Of a stretch of DNA of 64,000 bases, positions 12,240-24,783 are shown one piece after another. Positions within the stretch are counted from its first letter, which is position 1, and each line of letters opens with the position of its first letter. Source of the stretch: Nephrocerus scutellatus. Lineage: Eukaryota > Arthropoda > Insecta > Diptera > Pipunculidae. The stretch lies in the NCBI GenBank assembly GCA_947095585.1, contig OX352766.1, positions 19,520,939 to 19,584,938 on the forward strand, written 5' to 3'. Both the position numbers and the translations under genes were made by a program. The notes under the pieces are model-generated. The model made no database searches, was not told the origin of the DNA, and worked only from the letters and a program-made list of their open reading frames with translations.

Positions 12240-13340
12240 GAAATTACTCTCTTCTGAGACAGCAGTTGGCCTCTGATTGAATGTTAATTGTTGAATAATT
12301 TTGTAAAAAATTGTAGCTTTTGTAATATTTCAATAGTTCGAGAATAACTAATTTTAATAAAATGAATATGAACGACGATAAATGTGAATTCGCTTTGAGA
12401 AATCTTGTGCATTAACTGACTTATACTCTTATAATGTTAATTACAGCATCATTATGTTAAAAACAATTTCCTTTTTTAACTTTTTAACCATCTGTATACC
12501 GTAAACTTAAAGTTTAAATATTTTTATAATTAATATACTTAAATAGGAAGAATTAAGCGATAATTCTAATTAATGCGACTTCGTTTTGGGATGGTGTAAA
12601 TTTTCTTGTGTTTTGAATGAGAGACTTTTGTAATGTTAATTATAGCTTCATTTTTATACAATTTGAATCTTTTACAATTGTTTAATCATTCGTAGCTAAC
12701 CGGTAAAATATTGATGTAAACAGTATATTTAAATCACAAGAATAAAAAGATTATAATTCTAAAAATGCGTCTTTGTTTTGTGAAGCTCGGTGTTCATTGA
12801 CTGAGAGACTGGCATTTTTATAATGTTAAATTTAGCTTCATTTTTATATAAAAAATTATCTTTTATAATTTTTTCCTTATTTATATATAGTAAACTATCA
12901 GTAAAAAGGGATGTATATAGTTAATATATGTATATAATATGAATAAAACGATTATAAATCCAAAAGATGGGATTTCGTTTTGTGAAAATCTGTGTTTAAA
13001 ATGATTTTTTTTAGAAGATTATTACTTAAATATATTAAAGCTAATATCTGCAATACAAGGAAATATTGTCTAATTTAAATAACAAAAAATAAATTACTGT
13101 AATCTTTTTATTATAATTAAAAAAAGGAAAAACAGTTCAAACTTTTGTGCACAAAATACCAAATGACACTGAAATGAAAATTTCTTAATATAGTCTTCTC
13201 TAGGCGATTCTCAACTTTTCAAGTACGGTATACCATACGCCTTATTGATATTAAAAAATTTAAAACTTAAATCTTGGCGATCGTGCTGTTTGCTAGTTAT
13301 TAGATATACGGAAATCGTGTTTTTTTTTCAAGAATTAAAA
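12240..13340. repeat. Diverged tandem repeats upstream of H1, U2
   Basis: The intact form of the repeat region, including the 29 bp lost in U1. It also includes the TATA-less H1 promoter region directly before the ATG. No other gene is seen. Confidence 0.65.
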
Positions 13341-14033
13341 ATGTCTGATACTGTTGTAGCCGCTTCCCCTGTCGCAGTTGCCGTTGGCGCTGAGAAAAAA
13401 GTTGTCAAGAAGACTGCTGGTGCTGCCAAGAAACCGTCAGCGACACCGGCTCATCCGCCAACTCAAGAAATGGTCGATGCATCGATTAAGACTCTTAAGG
13501 AACGTGGTGGCTCATCACTTTTGGCTATTAAGAAATATATTGCTGCCACATACAAGGTTGATGTCCAAAAATTAGCTCCTTTCATTAAAAAGTATTTGAA
13601 AAATGGCGTTGTCAGTGGAAAATTGATCCAAACCAAAGGTAAGGGTGCCTCTGGCTCGTTTAAATTATCAGCTGCTGCTAGTAAGGAACCTAAAGCGCCA
13701 AAGGCAAAATCCTCTGAGAAGAAGAAGGCAGTCACCGCAGCGAAAAAGAAGCCAGCAACAGCAGTCAAAAAAGTTACTGCCTCATCTGGCGAGAAGAAAG
13801 TGAAAAAATCTGCAGCTACTAAAAAAGTGGTAGAGAAGAAAAAAACTGAAAAAGCTAAAGCTAAAAACATTAAGAAGGCAGGTGGTGCTGTTAAGGCTAA
13901 AACACCGAAACCAAAAGCTACTGCTTCAAGTGTTAAGGCAAAGGCTGCTGCTAAACCAAAAGCTGTTATCGCTCCTGCAGTTAAACCGAAAAAAGTCGCT
14001 TCAGCAGCGAAGAAAGCAGCACCTAAAAAGTAA
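13341..14033 (+). CDS. H1: Linker histone H1 (U2)
   Basis: 230 residues with Ala at position 29, the common form. An in-frame upstream extension to 13245 exists in this copy. I chose the ATG at 13341 because it matches the start of all other copies and the fly H1 N-terminus, and because the upstream part lies in the leader. Confidence 0.96.
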   Translation: MSDTVVAASPVAVAVGAEKKVVKKTAGAAKKPSATPAHPPTQEMVDASIKTLKERGGSSLLAIKKYIAATYKVDVQKLAPFIKKYLKNGVVSGKLIQTKGKGASGSFKLSAAASKEPKAPKAKSSEKKKAVTAAKKKPATAVKKVTASSGEKKVKKSAATKKVVEKKKTEKAKAKNIKKAGGAVKAKTPKPKATASSVKAKAAAKPKAVIAPAVKPKKVASAAKKAAPKK

Positions 14034-14097
14034 ATTGTTCACTTTTTGGTTTTCAAGACGGTCAGGAAATAATCGTTTTGAAGTTAAAATAACAAAA

Positions 14098-14113
14098 AGC
14101 CCTTTTCAGGGCT
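14098..14113 (+). terminator. Histone 3' stem-loop of H1, U2
   Basis: AGCCCTTTTCAGGGCT. Confidence 0.94.
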
Positions 14114-14269
14114 ACCAAAACTTTAACCAAAGAGAAAAATAAGTTTCAATAGACTGAATTTCTTTATTTTACATGACATTGACATAACATAGACAACTAG
14201 GTATTTCTTTTCTAATAGGCCACATCTCATAAAAAGCAACAATTTGACGTATTTTGCATTTAAACAGGA

Positions 14270-14403
14270 AAGCCGTCAGACTTAATGACTGATTAACAAA
14301 TAAATTGTGATGATAAATAATAATGCTGATTTTTTAATGAGATATTTTTTTTTAACAAAAATGATAAAAAATAATTTGTTAATCAGTTATTGTCTGACGG
14401 TTT
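14270..14403. repeat. Imperfect inverted repeat in H1-H3 spacer, U2
   Basis: Same arms as in U1; the right arm here has one change (ATAATTTG for ATTATTTG). The spacer from 14114 to 14698 shows no gene. Confidence 0.72.
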
Positions 14404-14698
14404 AGCATATTAAGGTGTTTTAATGCTATATATATAGCCAAACAAAAACATTTTTTCTGAAAAATTCTGAACGAATAAAAATTTACCTTGAGCAGAGCTA
14501 GCTGAAGCTACTGATTATATGGCAATCAGAATACTACAGTAGGAAAAATGAAAAATTAAAAAAAAACGAAAAGTTCATCCATATACAGATTTTGTGACAC
14601 CTCAATTACGAGTAGCGAGTAATCTAATAAAATAATTAGTAAATAATATGTTTATTTAAAACTAAGATGATATCTTCCCTTTATAAATTATATTTTGT

Positions 14699-14714
14699 GG
14701 TCCTGAAAAGGACC
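14699..14714 (-). terminator. Histone 3' stem-loop of H3, U2
   Basis: Reverse-strand GGTCCTTTTCAGGACC. Confidence 0.94.
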
Positions 14715-14788
14715 GATTTTATTTAATTTTTTTTATCACCAGTCAATTATGCAGATGTAATGTATTAACTAGCAACATAATTGCCATT

Positions 14789-15256
<468 letters not shown>

Positions 15257-15266
15257 TCACTATTAT

Positions 15267-15279
15267 TTGAGTCTGCCAC
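15267..15279. repeat. Target site duplication, left copy (E3)
   Basis: TTGAGTCTGCCAC, repeated at 18359-18371. It is the same target as used by the element in the preceding unit. Confidence 0.93.
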
Positions 15280-18200
15280 TTAGATTAGATTAAGATATTT
15301 TATAAAACATTTAGATATTATACAATTTTGACTTAAAAACTAAACTTATAACTATTATTATTAAGTGTCGGCTCAACAATAGGGGCCCGACGTATTTACA
15401 TTGTCTTTTTTTTGTATTGCTTATTATTAAACAATATTTTTTACTACTTAATCTACTACATGTTTATTTTTAAAGCAATTTAATTTTAAACGATAAATTT
15501 TAAAATAAAATAAAAATGAAGAATAATATTAAAGGGGGTATAAACAGGGCGATCTTCAGCCTCTGTAATGTTGATTGCTGGCCTTCTCGTAGAAGGAGAC
15601 GTCTTGATTATTAAAGATGTCGTCAAATCTAGCATCTGTGAATCCTCTGATGTTTATATAGCGGTGGCTTGGCTCGATTTCTTCGATTCTCAGTCCTTGC
15701 ATCTCCGGACTTGGATGTGTTTCCAACCCATCAACGAATTTCTTTGCCATTCGGAACAAGTGGTCGGTTATGGGCAGCAGACCTGCCGCGTCGTAAAGCC
15801 TTGCACTCGAGACAAACTTATAGCTGTTTGGCACCCTCCAGAGTCCTGTACAGATCCTAAGTACCTTCCTTTCAAATAGGGAGATCTTCTTCATCGTTGT
15901 TGGTGAGACGGTGAACCATATGGGATAGCCATAGGTTATCACTGGCCTGATGAGCTGCTTGTAGATGAGCAGCCTGGTGTTGTTTGACAGTCCGTTTCGC
16001 CTTCGTAGAAGCGGGTGCACCAAATGAAGGGCGTAATTAGCCTTTTTCAACGTTTTATCGATGTGGGCATTAAACTTGAGCCTCTCGGAGAAGTTTATTC
16101 CCAGGTACTTCGTCTCTGATTGGGTTTTTATAACTGTGTTGTCTGGAAGGGTGATTTTTAATCCTCTGCACCGGCTCACAAAATTTTTTCTCCCTGTTCT
16201 TGTCCCTGGCACTCGGAAGCAGATGAGTTCCGTTTTGTTTGCATTTATCTTCAACCCCCACTTGAGGTAGTAGTCCCAAAGATTTCGGAGGTGTTCCTCC
16301 ACTCTTCGGGCAGCTATCTCAGGAGAGAGAGAAACGGCATACGTGATCGAGTCATCCGCGTAAAGCATGCTGCTTGTTCCGGCTGTATTGGTGGGTTGAT
16401 CCGCCGTGTAGATGTTGAAAAGGACTGGGCCAAGTCTGGAACCTTGAGGAACTCCGGCTTTAATCCCTTTCCTAGTGGATGAGTCGCCAAAAATCTGTAC
16501 AAAAAAAACCCTGTGAAAGAGAAAATTTTTAATTATTTTTACAATATAATTGGGGAAGCCAAATCTTATAAGTTTGAACAGTAGCCCGTTGATCCATACA
16601 CTATCGAAGGCTTTTTCGATGTCTAGCAAACAGGCTACTGTACTGCTTTTAACGTTCAGTCCTCGAGTGACGTTACTGTGAAGTTTCAGCAGAGGGTGCA
16701 TCGTAGAGTGCTTCTCACGGAAACCGAATTGAAAGGAAGGAATAAGGCCTCTTTCCGAACAAAATGTATTGATCTTTTTACGGATCAAAGACTCGAATAC
16801 CTTACTGATACAACAGAGTAAAGCTATTGGACGGTAACCAGTTACGCTTGAGCGGTCAGTTTTTTTGGGTACTGGTACTACTTTGGCCACCTTCCAGTTG
16901 TCTGGAAAGTAGCCATTGTTAAGGCAATTGTTGAATATGGTGGTTAACATCAAGATTGCCATACCCGGTAACTTTTTAAGCAAAAAGTTAGAAATCCCGT
17001 CAATGCCCGATGATTTTTTGAGTTTCCACTCATTATTAAATCACTGACTATAGCCCTTTTGGTAAACATTTCAACGTCTACGGGCGCTCTAGCGGGGTTT
17101 TCTTCACTAAACCGCACTACAGGATTACTTGCAGAAGTGACGTCTTCCACAAGACTTTCCACCTCTTCCAAAAAATCTGGAAGATGCGTTGGTGGTCGGT
17201 CCGTAAAACTCCTTTCAAAATGGCAGGCAAAGGCTTCAGCTTTTTCAACAGGACTGGATGCTACTTGATCTCCAAACGTGATACTTTCTGGAATGGAAAT
17301 ACGCTTTCCGACCAGAGCGTTCAGCTTCTTAAAAGCATCATGACCTGGTTTGATGTTCTGGAGTCGTTTGGTCAGGTCATCTTCCTGGTACTTCCGTAGT
17401 GCTTGACGAAGCATGTTCACTGTACAACGCAGTTGCGAAAGTACAGACTGGTATTCGTCATTGACTGTATTAAGAGTCCTGTTAAAAATCCTCTGAAGGC
17501 GCTTCCTCAGCCGTTGCTTGTGAGCATATATTGCCTGTATATGTCCAGGCAGGTGTTGGAAGCGATCCCTGCTGGTGCGTATTGTTTTCTGCCGATTGAT
17601 GGCTGTGTTTACCGCATTCTCGAAATTTCTTATAGCATCATTAATTTCGTAATTCTCCAGATTTCTGCAGTCTGCTGGCATTGTTAAATCAGCTTCAACT
17701 TCAGATCTAAACCGGTTCCAGTTTACTTTCCTGAAGTTGATGTGTAGTTCAGATGGTGGTGTGACTTTCAAAATTCGCTGATTCAACCTAACTCGAAGCT
17801 CTATGGCCATATGATCCGAGTCGCTATCGTGCGCCAAACATGAATAATTTGTTAATTCTGGAAGGATATTAATAAAATTTGTAGTTGCCAGAAAGAAATC
17901 CAGAGTTGACGGTGTCCGAGGGTACGTCTTCCGGGGCTGAGAAACTACAGCCATGGTATGCTGATGAGGATTTGAATCCAGCCAATCTGCAATAGCCTTT
18001 CCTTGACTGTTGCACACTTCATCTTGCCATCGGGTGTGTCTAGCGTTAAAGTCCCCTCCAACCACACAGTATGTGTGCCTAGAGGAGATGCCGCAGACAG
18101 TTTGCAGATCCCGTTGGATGTCTTCCCTCGTTGCGTTACAGTGATTGTATACAGATATCACCAGCAAGGTCTCAACCTCGTTGACTTTGATGCTGACAGC

Positions 18201-18358
18201 TGTTGCTTCTATGCTACGCAGCCCACTGATTTCTACCTTCTCGCCTGCCATAGTGTCCTTGATAAGGACCGCCGTCCCAGAGCGTCCACTGCTTTTGTCG
18301 ACCCTGTGGATATTGTATCCGTCTGGACTGAACGGGTTTCTCCCTGTGAGGTTTGTTC
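15280..18358 (-). mobile_element. 5'-truncated Jockey-clade retrotransposon (E3) at the H3 start site
   Basis: An insertion of 3079 bp flanked by a 13-bp duplication, in the direction of H3. It begins within the endonuclease catalytic region of ORF2 (after LLLQ, at about codon 42) and runs to the 3' end, which has two TAATC units (plus-strand TTAGATTAGATTAAG) where E2 has a T-run. Different truncation, different tail and several differing ORF2 codons show that it is a separate insertion from the one at 8216-9727, at the same base position. Confidence 0.95.
15556..18350 (-). pseudogene. ORF2 endonuclease/reverse transcriptase, 5'-truncated and frameshifted (E3)
   Basis: It keeps the GDFNA and SDSDH endonuclease motifs and the whole reverse transcriptase with YADD, but lacks the first 41 codons with the catalytic glutamate. 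One base is missing from a T-run at 17014-17019 (six T here, seven in the full element), which shifts the frame between the endonuclease-linker half and the reverse transcriptase half. Confidence 0.9.
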
Positions 18359-18914
<556 letters not shown>

Positions 18915-18956
18915 ATTCTATTCAATCATTTGCGTTCTATCAGTAAAATATCAATC

Positions 18957-18972
18957 GGTCCTTTTCAGGACC
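18957..18972 (+). terminator. Histone 3' stem-loop of H4, U3
   Basis: GGTCCTTTTCAGGACC. Confidence 0.95.
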
Positions 18973-19555
18973 ACAAAATAAATTCATAAAGAAGATACTT
19001 TTTAGGTTTCAATAGTTTTTTAAAAATGTCCGTATAGAATTATTATTTATTATAATTGAAATTTTTACTTTGGCTTTTTGCAACACTTGAGAAAAATTTA
19101 AAAAATTCATAATGAAATGTGGACGTTCTCTGTCTGCCATATTGCTGTTCTCCTCTTTCAATGTGTCGTCGCCCAATCAAAATTTAAGTATTCCTTTGTT
19201 ATTAATTAAAACTCGTGTTGCTAAGCTACGCAATTTCTATAATCAAGCAATTAAATTAAATTTAATAATAATATCGTATATTATCATGGTTGTGAAACAG
19301 TTTTCGCTGTAAAATGCTAAGTTGCTGTGTGCTGACCACAAAACTAATATTATAATCTAATCACCACACCAAACTCAATATTTCAACCAATTGCACAAAA
19401 ATAATATCGTATACACTAGTGTTGTGAAAAGTAAATTAGTAGTTGAATTTGTAATGATAATTTCTTTAAATTAGTAACCTTTATTTCTTTTATGTTTTGT
19501 AATTCTATTCTTTTTGATATTAATAAAAGTTATCCCTTCTCATAAGAAAATTTGT
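18973..19555. other. H4-H2A convergent spacer, U3
   Basis: AT-rich, no supported gene. Confidence 0.7.
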
Positions 19556-19571
19556 CGTCCTGAAAAGGACG
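19556..19571 (-). terminator. Histone 3' stem-loop of H2A, U3
   Basis: Reverse-strand CGTCCTTTTCAGGACG. Confidence 0.93.
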
Positions 19572-19614
19572 GTTTTTTTAGTAATTTGTTCGTTTCTCTT
19601 TTGCGCACAGAAAT

Positions 19615-19992
<378 letters not shown>

Positions 19993-20038
19993 TCACTATT
20001 CTTTTACCGACTTCTTAACTCGGGAACGATTCACACAA

Positions 20039-20052
20039 ATTTGATGTTTGCT
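20039..20052. repeat. Target site duplication, left copy (E4)
   Basis: ATTTGATGTTTGCT, repeated at 25015-25028. The empty site is at 11412-11425. Confidence 0.95.
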
Positions 20053-20138
20053 TAGATTAGATTAAGATATTTTATTAAACATTTAGATATTATACAATTT
20101 TGACTTAAAAACTAAACTTATAACTATTTTTATTAAGT

Positions 20139-20163
20139 GTCGGCTCAACAATAGGGGCCCGAC
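20139..20163 (-). other. Hairpin in the retrotransposon 3' untranslated region
   Basis: GTCGG and CCGAC arms bracket a 15-base loop region with G/C-rich flanks, in otherwise AT-rich DNA. It is kept in all copies that reach the 3' end (E2, E3, E5). In several non-LTR elements a 3' RNA structure is recognised by the reverse transcriptase; that role here is inference. Confidence 0.5.
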
Positions 20164-20326
20164 GTATTTACATTGTCTTTTTTTGTATTGTTTATTATTA
20201 AACAATATTTTTTACTACTTAATCTACTACATGTTTATTTTTAAAGCAATTTAATTTTAAACGATAAATTTTAAAATAAAATAAAAATGAAGAATAATAT
20301 TAAAGGGGGTATAAACAGGGCGATCT

Positions 20327-23254
20327 TCAGCCTCTGTAATGTTGATTGCTGGCCTTCTCGTAGAAGGAGACGTCTTGATTATTAAAGATGTCGTCAAATC
20401 TAGCATCTGTGAATCCTCTGATGTTTATATAGCGGTGGCTTGGCTCAATTTCTTCGATTCTCAGTCCTTGCATCTCCGGACTTGGATGTGTTTCCAACCC
20501 ATCAACGAATTTCTTTGCCATTCGGAACAAGTGGTCGGTTATGGGCAGCAGACCTGCCGCGTCGTAAAGCCTTGCACTCGAGACAAACTTATAGCTGTTT
20601 GGCACCCTCCAGAGTCCTGTACAGATCCTAAGTACCTTCCTTTCAAATAGGGAGATCTTCTTCATCGTTGTTGGTGAGACGGTGAACCATATGGGATAGC
20701 CATAGGTTATCACTGGCCTGATGAGCTGCTTGTAGATGAGCAGCCTGGTGTTGTTTGACAGTCCGTTTCGCCTTCGTAGAAGCGGGTGCACCAAATGAAG
20801 GGCGTAATTAGCCTTTTTCAACGTTTTATCGATGTGGGCATTAAACTTGAGCCTCTCGGTGAAGTTTATTCCCAGGTACTTCGTCTCTGATTGGGTTTTT
20901 ATAACTGTGTTGTCTGGAAGGGTGATTTTTAATCCTCTGCACCGGCTCACAATTTTTTTTCTCCCTGTTCTTGTCCCTGGCACTCGGAAGCAGATGAGTT
21001 CCGTTTTGTTTGCATTTATCTTCAACCCCCACTTGAGGTAGTAGTCCCAAAAATTTCGGAGGTGTTCCTCCACTCTTCGGGTAGCTATCTCAGGAGAGAG
21101 AGAAACGGCATACGTGATCGAGTCATCCGCGTAAAGCATGCTGCTTGTTCCGGCTGTATTGGTGGGTTGATCCGCCGTGTAGATGTTGAAAAGGACTGGG
21201 CCAAGTCTGGAACCTTGAGGAACTCCGGCTTTAATCCCTTTCCTAGTGGATGAGTCGCCAAAAATCTGTACAAAAAAAAACCTGTGAAAGAGAAAATTTT
21301 TAATTATTTTTACAATATAATTGGGGAAGCCAAATCTTATAAGTTTGAACAGTAGCCCGTTGATCCATACACTATCGAAGGCTTTTTCGATGTCTAGCAA
21401 ACAGGCTACTGTACTGCTTTTAACGTTCAGTCCTCGAGTGACGTTACTGTGAAGTTTCAGCAGAGGGTGCATCGTAGAGTGCTTCTCACGGAAACCGAAT
21501 TGAAAGGAAGGAATAAGGCCTCTTTCCGAACAAAATGTATTGATCTTTTTACGGATCAAAGACTCGAATACCTTACTGATACAACACAGTAAAGCTATTG
21601 GACGGTAACCAGTTACGCTTGAGCGGTCAGTTTTTTTGGGTACTGGTACTACTTTGGCCACCTTCCAGTTGTCTGGAAAGTAACCATTGTTAAGGCAATT
21701 GTTGAAAATGATGGTTAACATCAAGATTGCCATACCCGGTAACTTTTTAAGCAAAAAGTTAGAAATCCCGTCAATGCCCGATGATTTTTTTGAGTTTCCA
21801 CTCATTATTAAATCACTGACTATAGCTGTTTTGGTAAACATTTCAACGTCTACGGGCGCTCTAGCGGGGTTTTCTTCACTAAACCGCACTACAGGATTAC
21901 TTGCAGAAGTGACGTCTTCCACAAGACTTTCCACCTCTTCCAAAAAATCTGGAAGATGCGTTGGTGGTCGGTCCGTAAAACTCCTTTCAAAATGGCAGGC
22001 AAAGGCTTCGGCTTTTTCAACAGGACTGGATGCTACTTGATCTCCAAACGTGATACTTTCTGGAATGGAAATACGCTTTCCGACCAGAGCGTTCAGCTTC
22101 TTAAAAGCATCATGACCTGGTTTGATGTTCTGGAGTCGTTTGGTCAGGTCATCTTCCTGGTACTTCCGTAGTGCTTGACGAAGCATGTTCACTGTACAAC
22201 GCAGTTGCGAAAGTACAGACTGGTATTCGTCATTGACTGTATTAAGAGTCCTGTTAAAAATCCTCTGAAGGCGCTTCCTCAGCCGTTGCTTGTGAGCATA
22301 TATTGCCTGTATATGTCCAGGCAGGTGTTGGAAGCGATCCCTGCTGGTGCGTATTGTTTTCTGCCGATTGATGGCTGTGTTTACCGCATTCTCGAAATTT
22401 CTTATAGCATCATTAATTTCGTAATTCTCCAGATTTCTGCAGTCTGCTGGCATTGTTAAATCAGCTTCAACTTCAGATCTAAACCGGTTCCAGTTTACTT
22501 TCCTGAAGTTGATGTGTAGTTCAGATGGTGGTGTGACTTTCAAAATTCGCTGATTCAACCTAACTCGAAGCTCTATGGCCATATGATCCGAGTCGCTATC
22601 GTGCGCCAAACATGAATAATTTGTTAATTCTGGAAGGATATTAATAAAATTTGTAGTTGCCAGAAAGAAATCCAGAGTTGACGGTGTCCGAGGGTACGTC
22701 TTCCGGGGCTGAGAAACTACAGCCATGGTATGCTGATGAGGATTTGAATCCAGCCAATCTGCAATAGCCTTTCCTTGACTGTTGCACACTTCATCTTGCC
22801 ATCGGGTGTGTCTAGCGTTAAAGTCCCCTCCAACCACACAGTATGTGTGCCTAGAGGAGATGCCGCAGACAGTTTGCAGATCCCGTTGGATGTCTTCCCT
22901 CGTTGCGTTACAGTGATTGTATACAGATATCACCAGCAAGGTCTCAACCTCGTTGACTTTGATGCTGACAGCTGTTGCTTCTATGCTACGCAGCCCACTG
23001 ATTTCTACCTTCTCGCCTGCCATAGTGTCCTTGATAAGGACCGCCGTCCCAGAGCGTCCACTGCTTTTGTCGACCCTGTGGATATTGTATCCGTCTGGAC
23101 TGAACGGGTTTCTCCCTGTGAGGTTTGTTTCCTGTAAAAGAAGAATGTCAGGTTTATTAGTTTTAATAAATAATTTAAGTGTGATACGCCTTGCTAAAGA
23201 ATAAATGGAGTTCACATTATATGAGAATATACTTATCCTGCTTATTGTGAACAT
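20327..23254 (-). CDS. Retrotransposon ORF2: endonuclease and reverse transcriptase (E4)
   Basis: It nicks target DNA and copies element RNA onto the nick (target-primed reverse transcription). It has 975 residues. The APE-type endonuclease spans about 1-230, with E42 in LLLQET, D144 in GDFNA and the SDSDH motif ending at H224. A linker follows, then the reverse transcriptase from about 520: motif A LLDIEKAFDSVW (D621), GVPQGSRLGP at 677-686, catalytic YADD at 708-711 and GLKINANKTELICF. The C-terminal region has no obvious CCHC knuckle. All catalytic residues are present and there is no frameshift. The ATG at 23254 overlaps the end of ORF1 (TTATGTTCACAATAA). Confidence 0.96.
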   Translation of the reverse strand: MFTISRISIFSYNVNSIYSLARRITLKLFIKTNKPDILLLQETNLTGRNPFSPDGYNIHRVDKSSGRSGTAVLIKDTMAGEKVEISGLRSIEATAVSIKVNEVETLLVISVYNHCNATREDIQRDLQTVCGISSRHTYCVVGGDFNARHTRWQDEVCNSQGKAIADWLDSNPHQHTMAVVSQPRKTYPRTPSTLDFFLATTNFINILPELTNYSCLAHDSDSDHMAIELRVRLNQRILKVTPPSELHINFRKVNWNRFRSEVEADLTMPADCRNLENYEINDAIRNFENAVNTAINRQKTIRTSRDRFQHLPGHIQAIYAHKQRLRKRLQRIFNRTLNTVNDEYQSVLSQLRCTVNMLRQALRKYQEDDLTKRLQNIKPGHDAFKKLNALVGKRISIPESITFGDQVASSPVEKAEAFACHFERSFTDRPPTHLPDFLEEVESLVEDVTSASNPVVRFSEENPARAPVDVEMFTKTAIVSDLIMSGNSKKSSGIDGISNFLLKKLPGMAILMLTIIFNNCLNNGYFPDNWKVAKVVPVPKKTDRSSVTGYRPIALLCCISKVFESLIRKKINTFCSERGLIPSFQFGFREKHSTMHPLLKLHSNVTRGLNVKSSTVACLLDIEKAFDSVWINGLLFKLIRFGFPNYIVKIIKNFLFHRFFFVQIFGDSSTRKGIKAGVPQGSRLGPVLFNIYTADQPTNTAGTSSMLYADDSITYAVSLSPEIATRRVEEHLRNFWDYYLKWGLKINANKTELICFRVPGTRTGRKKIVSRCRGLKITLPDNTVIKTQSETKYLGINFTERLKFNAHIDKTLKKANYALHLVHPLLRRRNGLSNNTRLLIYKQLIRPVITYGYPIWFTVSPTTMKKISLFERKVLRICTGLWRVPNSYKFVSSARLYDAAGLLPITDHLFRMAKKFVDGLETHPSPEMQGLRIEEIEPSHRYINIRGFTDARFDDIFNNQDVSFYEKASNQHYRG

Positions 23255-24783
23255 AATTCACAAATAAGTCGACCCAAAACGGTTGTTTTGGACCTGTCAT
23301 CAAGGCTGCTATAATTAGCAGGCACGACTTTTCTTGCCTTCTGCAAAATTGTAAAAAGGTCTGCGCCGAATAACCTTTCAGTGTCGTAAAAAATATTAGT
23401 TTTTTCAGTAGATGGAGCCGTTTTTAAAGCTTGCTTCTTCACTGGTTTACTGCATTCTTGGATGGTTGGTGGTGGTTTGTTGCTAGTTGCTGGCTTGCTA
23501 GCAACTGCATTACCCATAGCAGCTATACTAGCAAAGCTAACTCCTTTCACTATCGCTTTTGCAGCAGATTTCTGGGCGAACTTATGCTGCTCAATCTTCT
23601 TTTGGGCGGTTTTTACTTTTTCCGCCATTTTTTCTTTATATTTAGGACATCCCCGATAGTTTGCAGGATGTCCAGTTTTTTGACAATTTGTGCAGAAAAC
23701 GTTGTCGTCTTTATTGTTGTCAGCGTTTCTCGGGCAATGTCCAGGTAAGTGCTCGTCCTTGCACTTAACACATCTATATTTCATACCGCAATTGCTTGCG
23801 ACATGTCCAAACTTTTGGCAATTTTTGCATTGGGTAATGCCTGCTGGTTTTAGCTTTTCCCAATGCACCAGCTGGTTCATCAGGAGGGTTTTTGAGCATA
23901 CTGCTGCCTTATCGCAGTTCTTCTCAAGCTCTACAATGAAATGGTTAAATTTCCTGTCGTTCCTCTGTGATTTGAAGGGTTTGACCTCCACTACAGGGAC
24001 ACCCTCTGCCGTCAACGCTTCCTTGACATCCTCAGTGTCAAAGGAGTGGTGAATACCTTTAAGGACCAACAATTCTTTCCTGTCCTCCTTAGTGGTATAG
24101 GTGTTGAATTCAGTCTTTCCCGACTGTAGGAAAGACCGAATTCGCTGGTGGCCGTCTTTGTTCATGGCCGTAACGACCGATTTGCTGCTATTGATGTTGC
24201 GAATTCTGCAACTAATATTGGCACTCTTCGTGAACTTTGAGAGTTCAGCGACGTTCAGTCTGAAGCAGACAATTGGTGGCATAGCAAATGGTTTAGTTGT
24301 TGGTCCAGTACTCTGAGTGCTAATGTTCCCTTGAGCGGTTGGTTGGGATGACTGCACCGTTCTACGTTGCACCTCTTTTGGTTTTGTTGTATGCTCGACA
24401 ACAACTGGTTTTGGCGCAATCCTGACATCATTAGCTACTGCAGCCGGAGATGAAGTTGGTGGTGATGAAGGCCTGGAACTAGCAGACAATCTTCTTCTTT
24501 TTGCCTTTACTGGCATGGTTTCGGGAGATGATCGATCTTTGCGACTATCTTCTTCGCTAAAATTGTCCTCTCCGCCGCTACTGGCTTCGGACGCTTCATT
24601 ATCCGATTCCTCGACAACGCTCATTGTTTCCTCCTCTGAAGTCGCTGAATCGCACAGCTGGTTCACTTCATCCAGCCTTCGGTACAATGACAACAGGAAA
24701 TCCCCACCATGGTTGGTGACTTGTTCCTTAATTAAGGATAAGACCGCGTTGACTTTTTCCTTCCTTTTTGCTTTTTTCCCCAT
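23242..24783 (-). CDS. Retrotransposon ORF1: gag-like RNA-binding protein (E4)
   Basis: 513 residues. It has a basic N-terminus (MGKKAKRKEK), a Ser/Glu/Asp-rich stretch at about 46-90, and a basic and Ser/Pro-rich stretch to 115. A PRE_C2HC-type region follows at about 245-315, then three zinc knuckles: C319-C322-H327-C332, C338-C341-H345-C350 and C364-C367-H372-C379. The last has the longer H-x6-C spacing seen in Jockey-type gag proteins. The Lys-rich part after 380 could form a helix. It should bind element RNA and help bring it to the target; localisation to histone loci by this protein is a testable idea, not something seen. Confidence 0.94.
   Translation of the reverse strand: MGKKAKRKEKVNAVLSLIKEQVTNHGGDFLLSLYRRLDEVNQLCDSATSEEETMSVVEESDNEASEASSGGEDNFSEEDSRKDRSSPETMPVKAKRRRLSASSRPSSPPTSSPAAVANDVRIAPKPVVVEHTTKPKEVQRRTVQSSQPTAQGNISTQSTGPTTKPFAMPPIVCFRLNVAELSKFTKSANISCRIRNINSSKSVVTAMNKDGHQRIRSFLQSGKTEFNTYTTKEDRKELLVLKGIHHSFDTEDVKEALTAEGVPVVEVKPFKSQRNDRKFNHFIVELEKNCDKAAVCSKTLLMNQLVHWEKLKPAGITQCKNCQKFGHVASNCGMKYRCVKCKDEHLPGHCPRNADNNKDDNVFCTNCQKTGHPANYRGCPKYKEKMAEKVKTAQKKIEQHKFAQKSAAKAIVKGVSFASIAAMGNAVASKPATSNKPPPTIQECSKPVKKQALKTAPSTEKTNIFYDTERLFGADLFTILQKARKVVPANYSSLDDRSKTTVLGRLICELCSQ

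Noticed and set aside
20053..20068. TTAGATTAGATTAAG at the element end as a telomeric repeat
   Set aside because: Only two units, variable between copies, and best explained as the terminal short repeats of the element itself. Flies of this group lack simple TTAGG telomeres.
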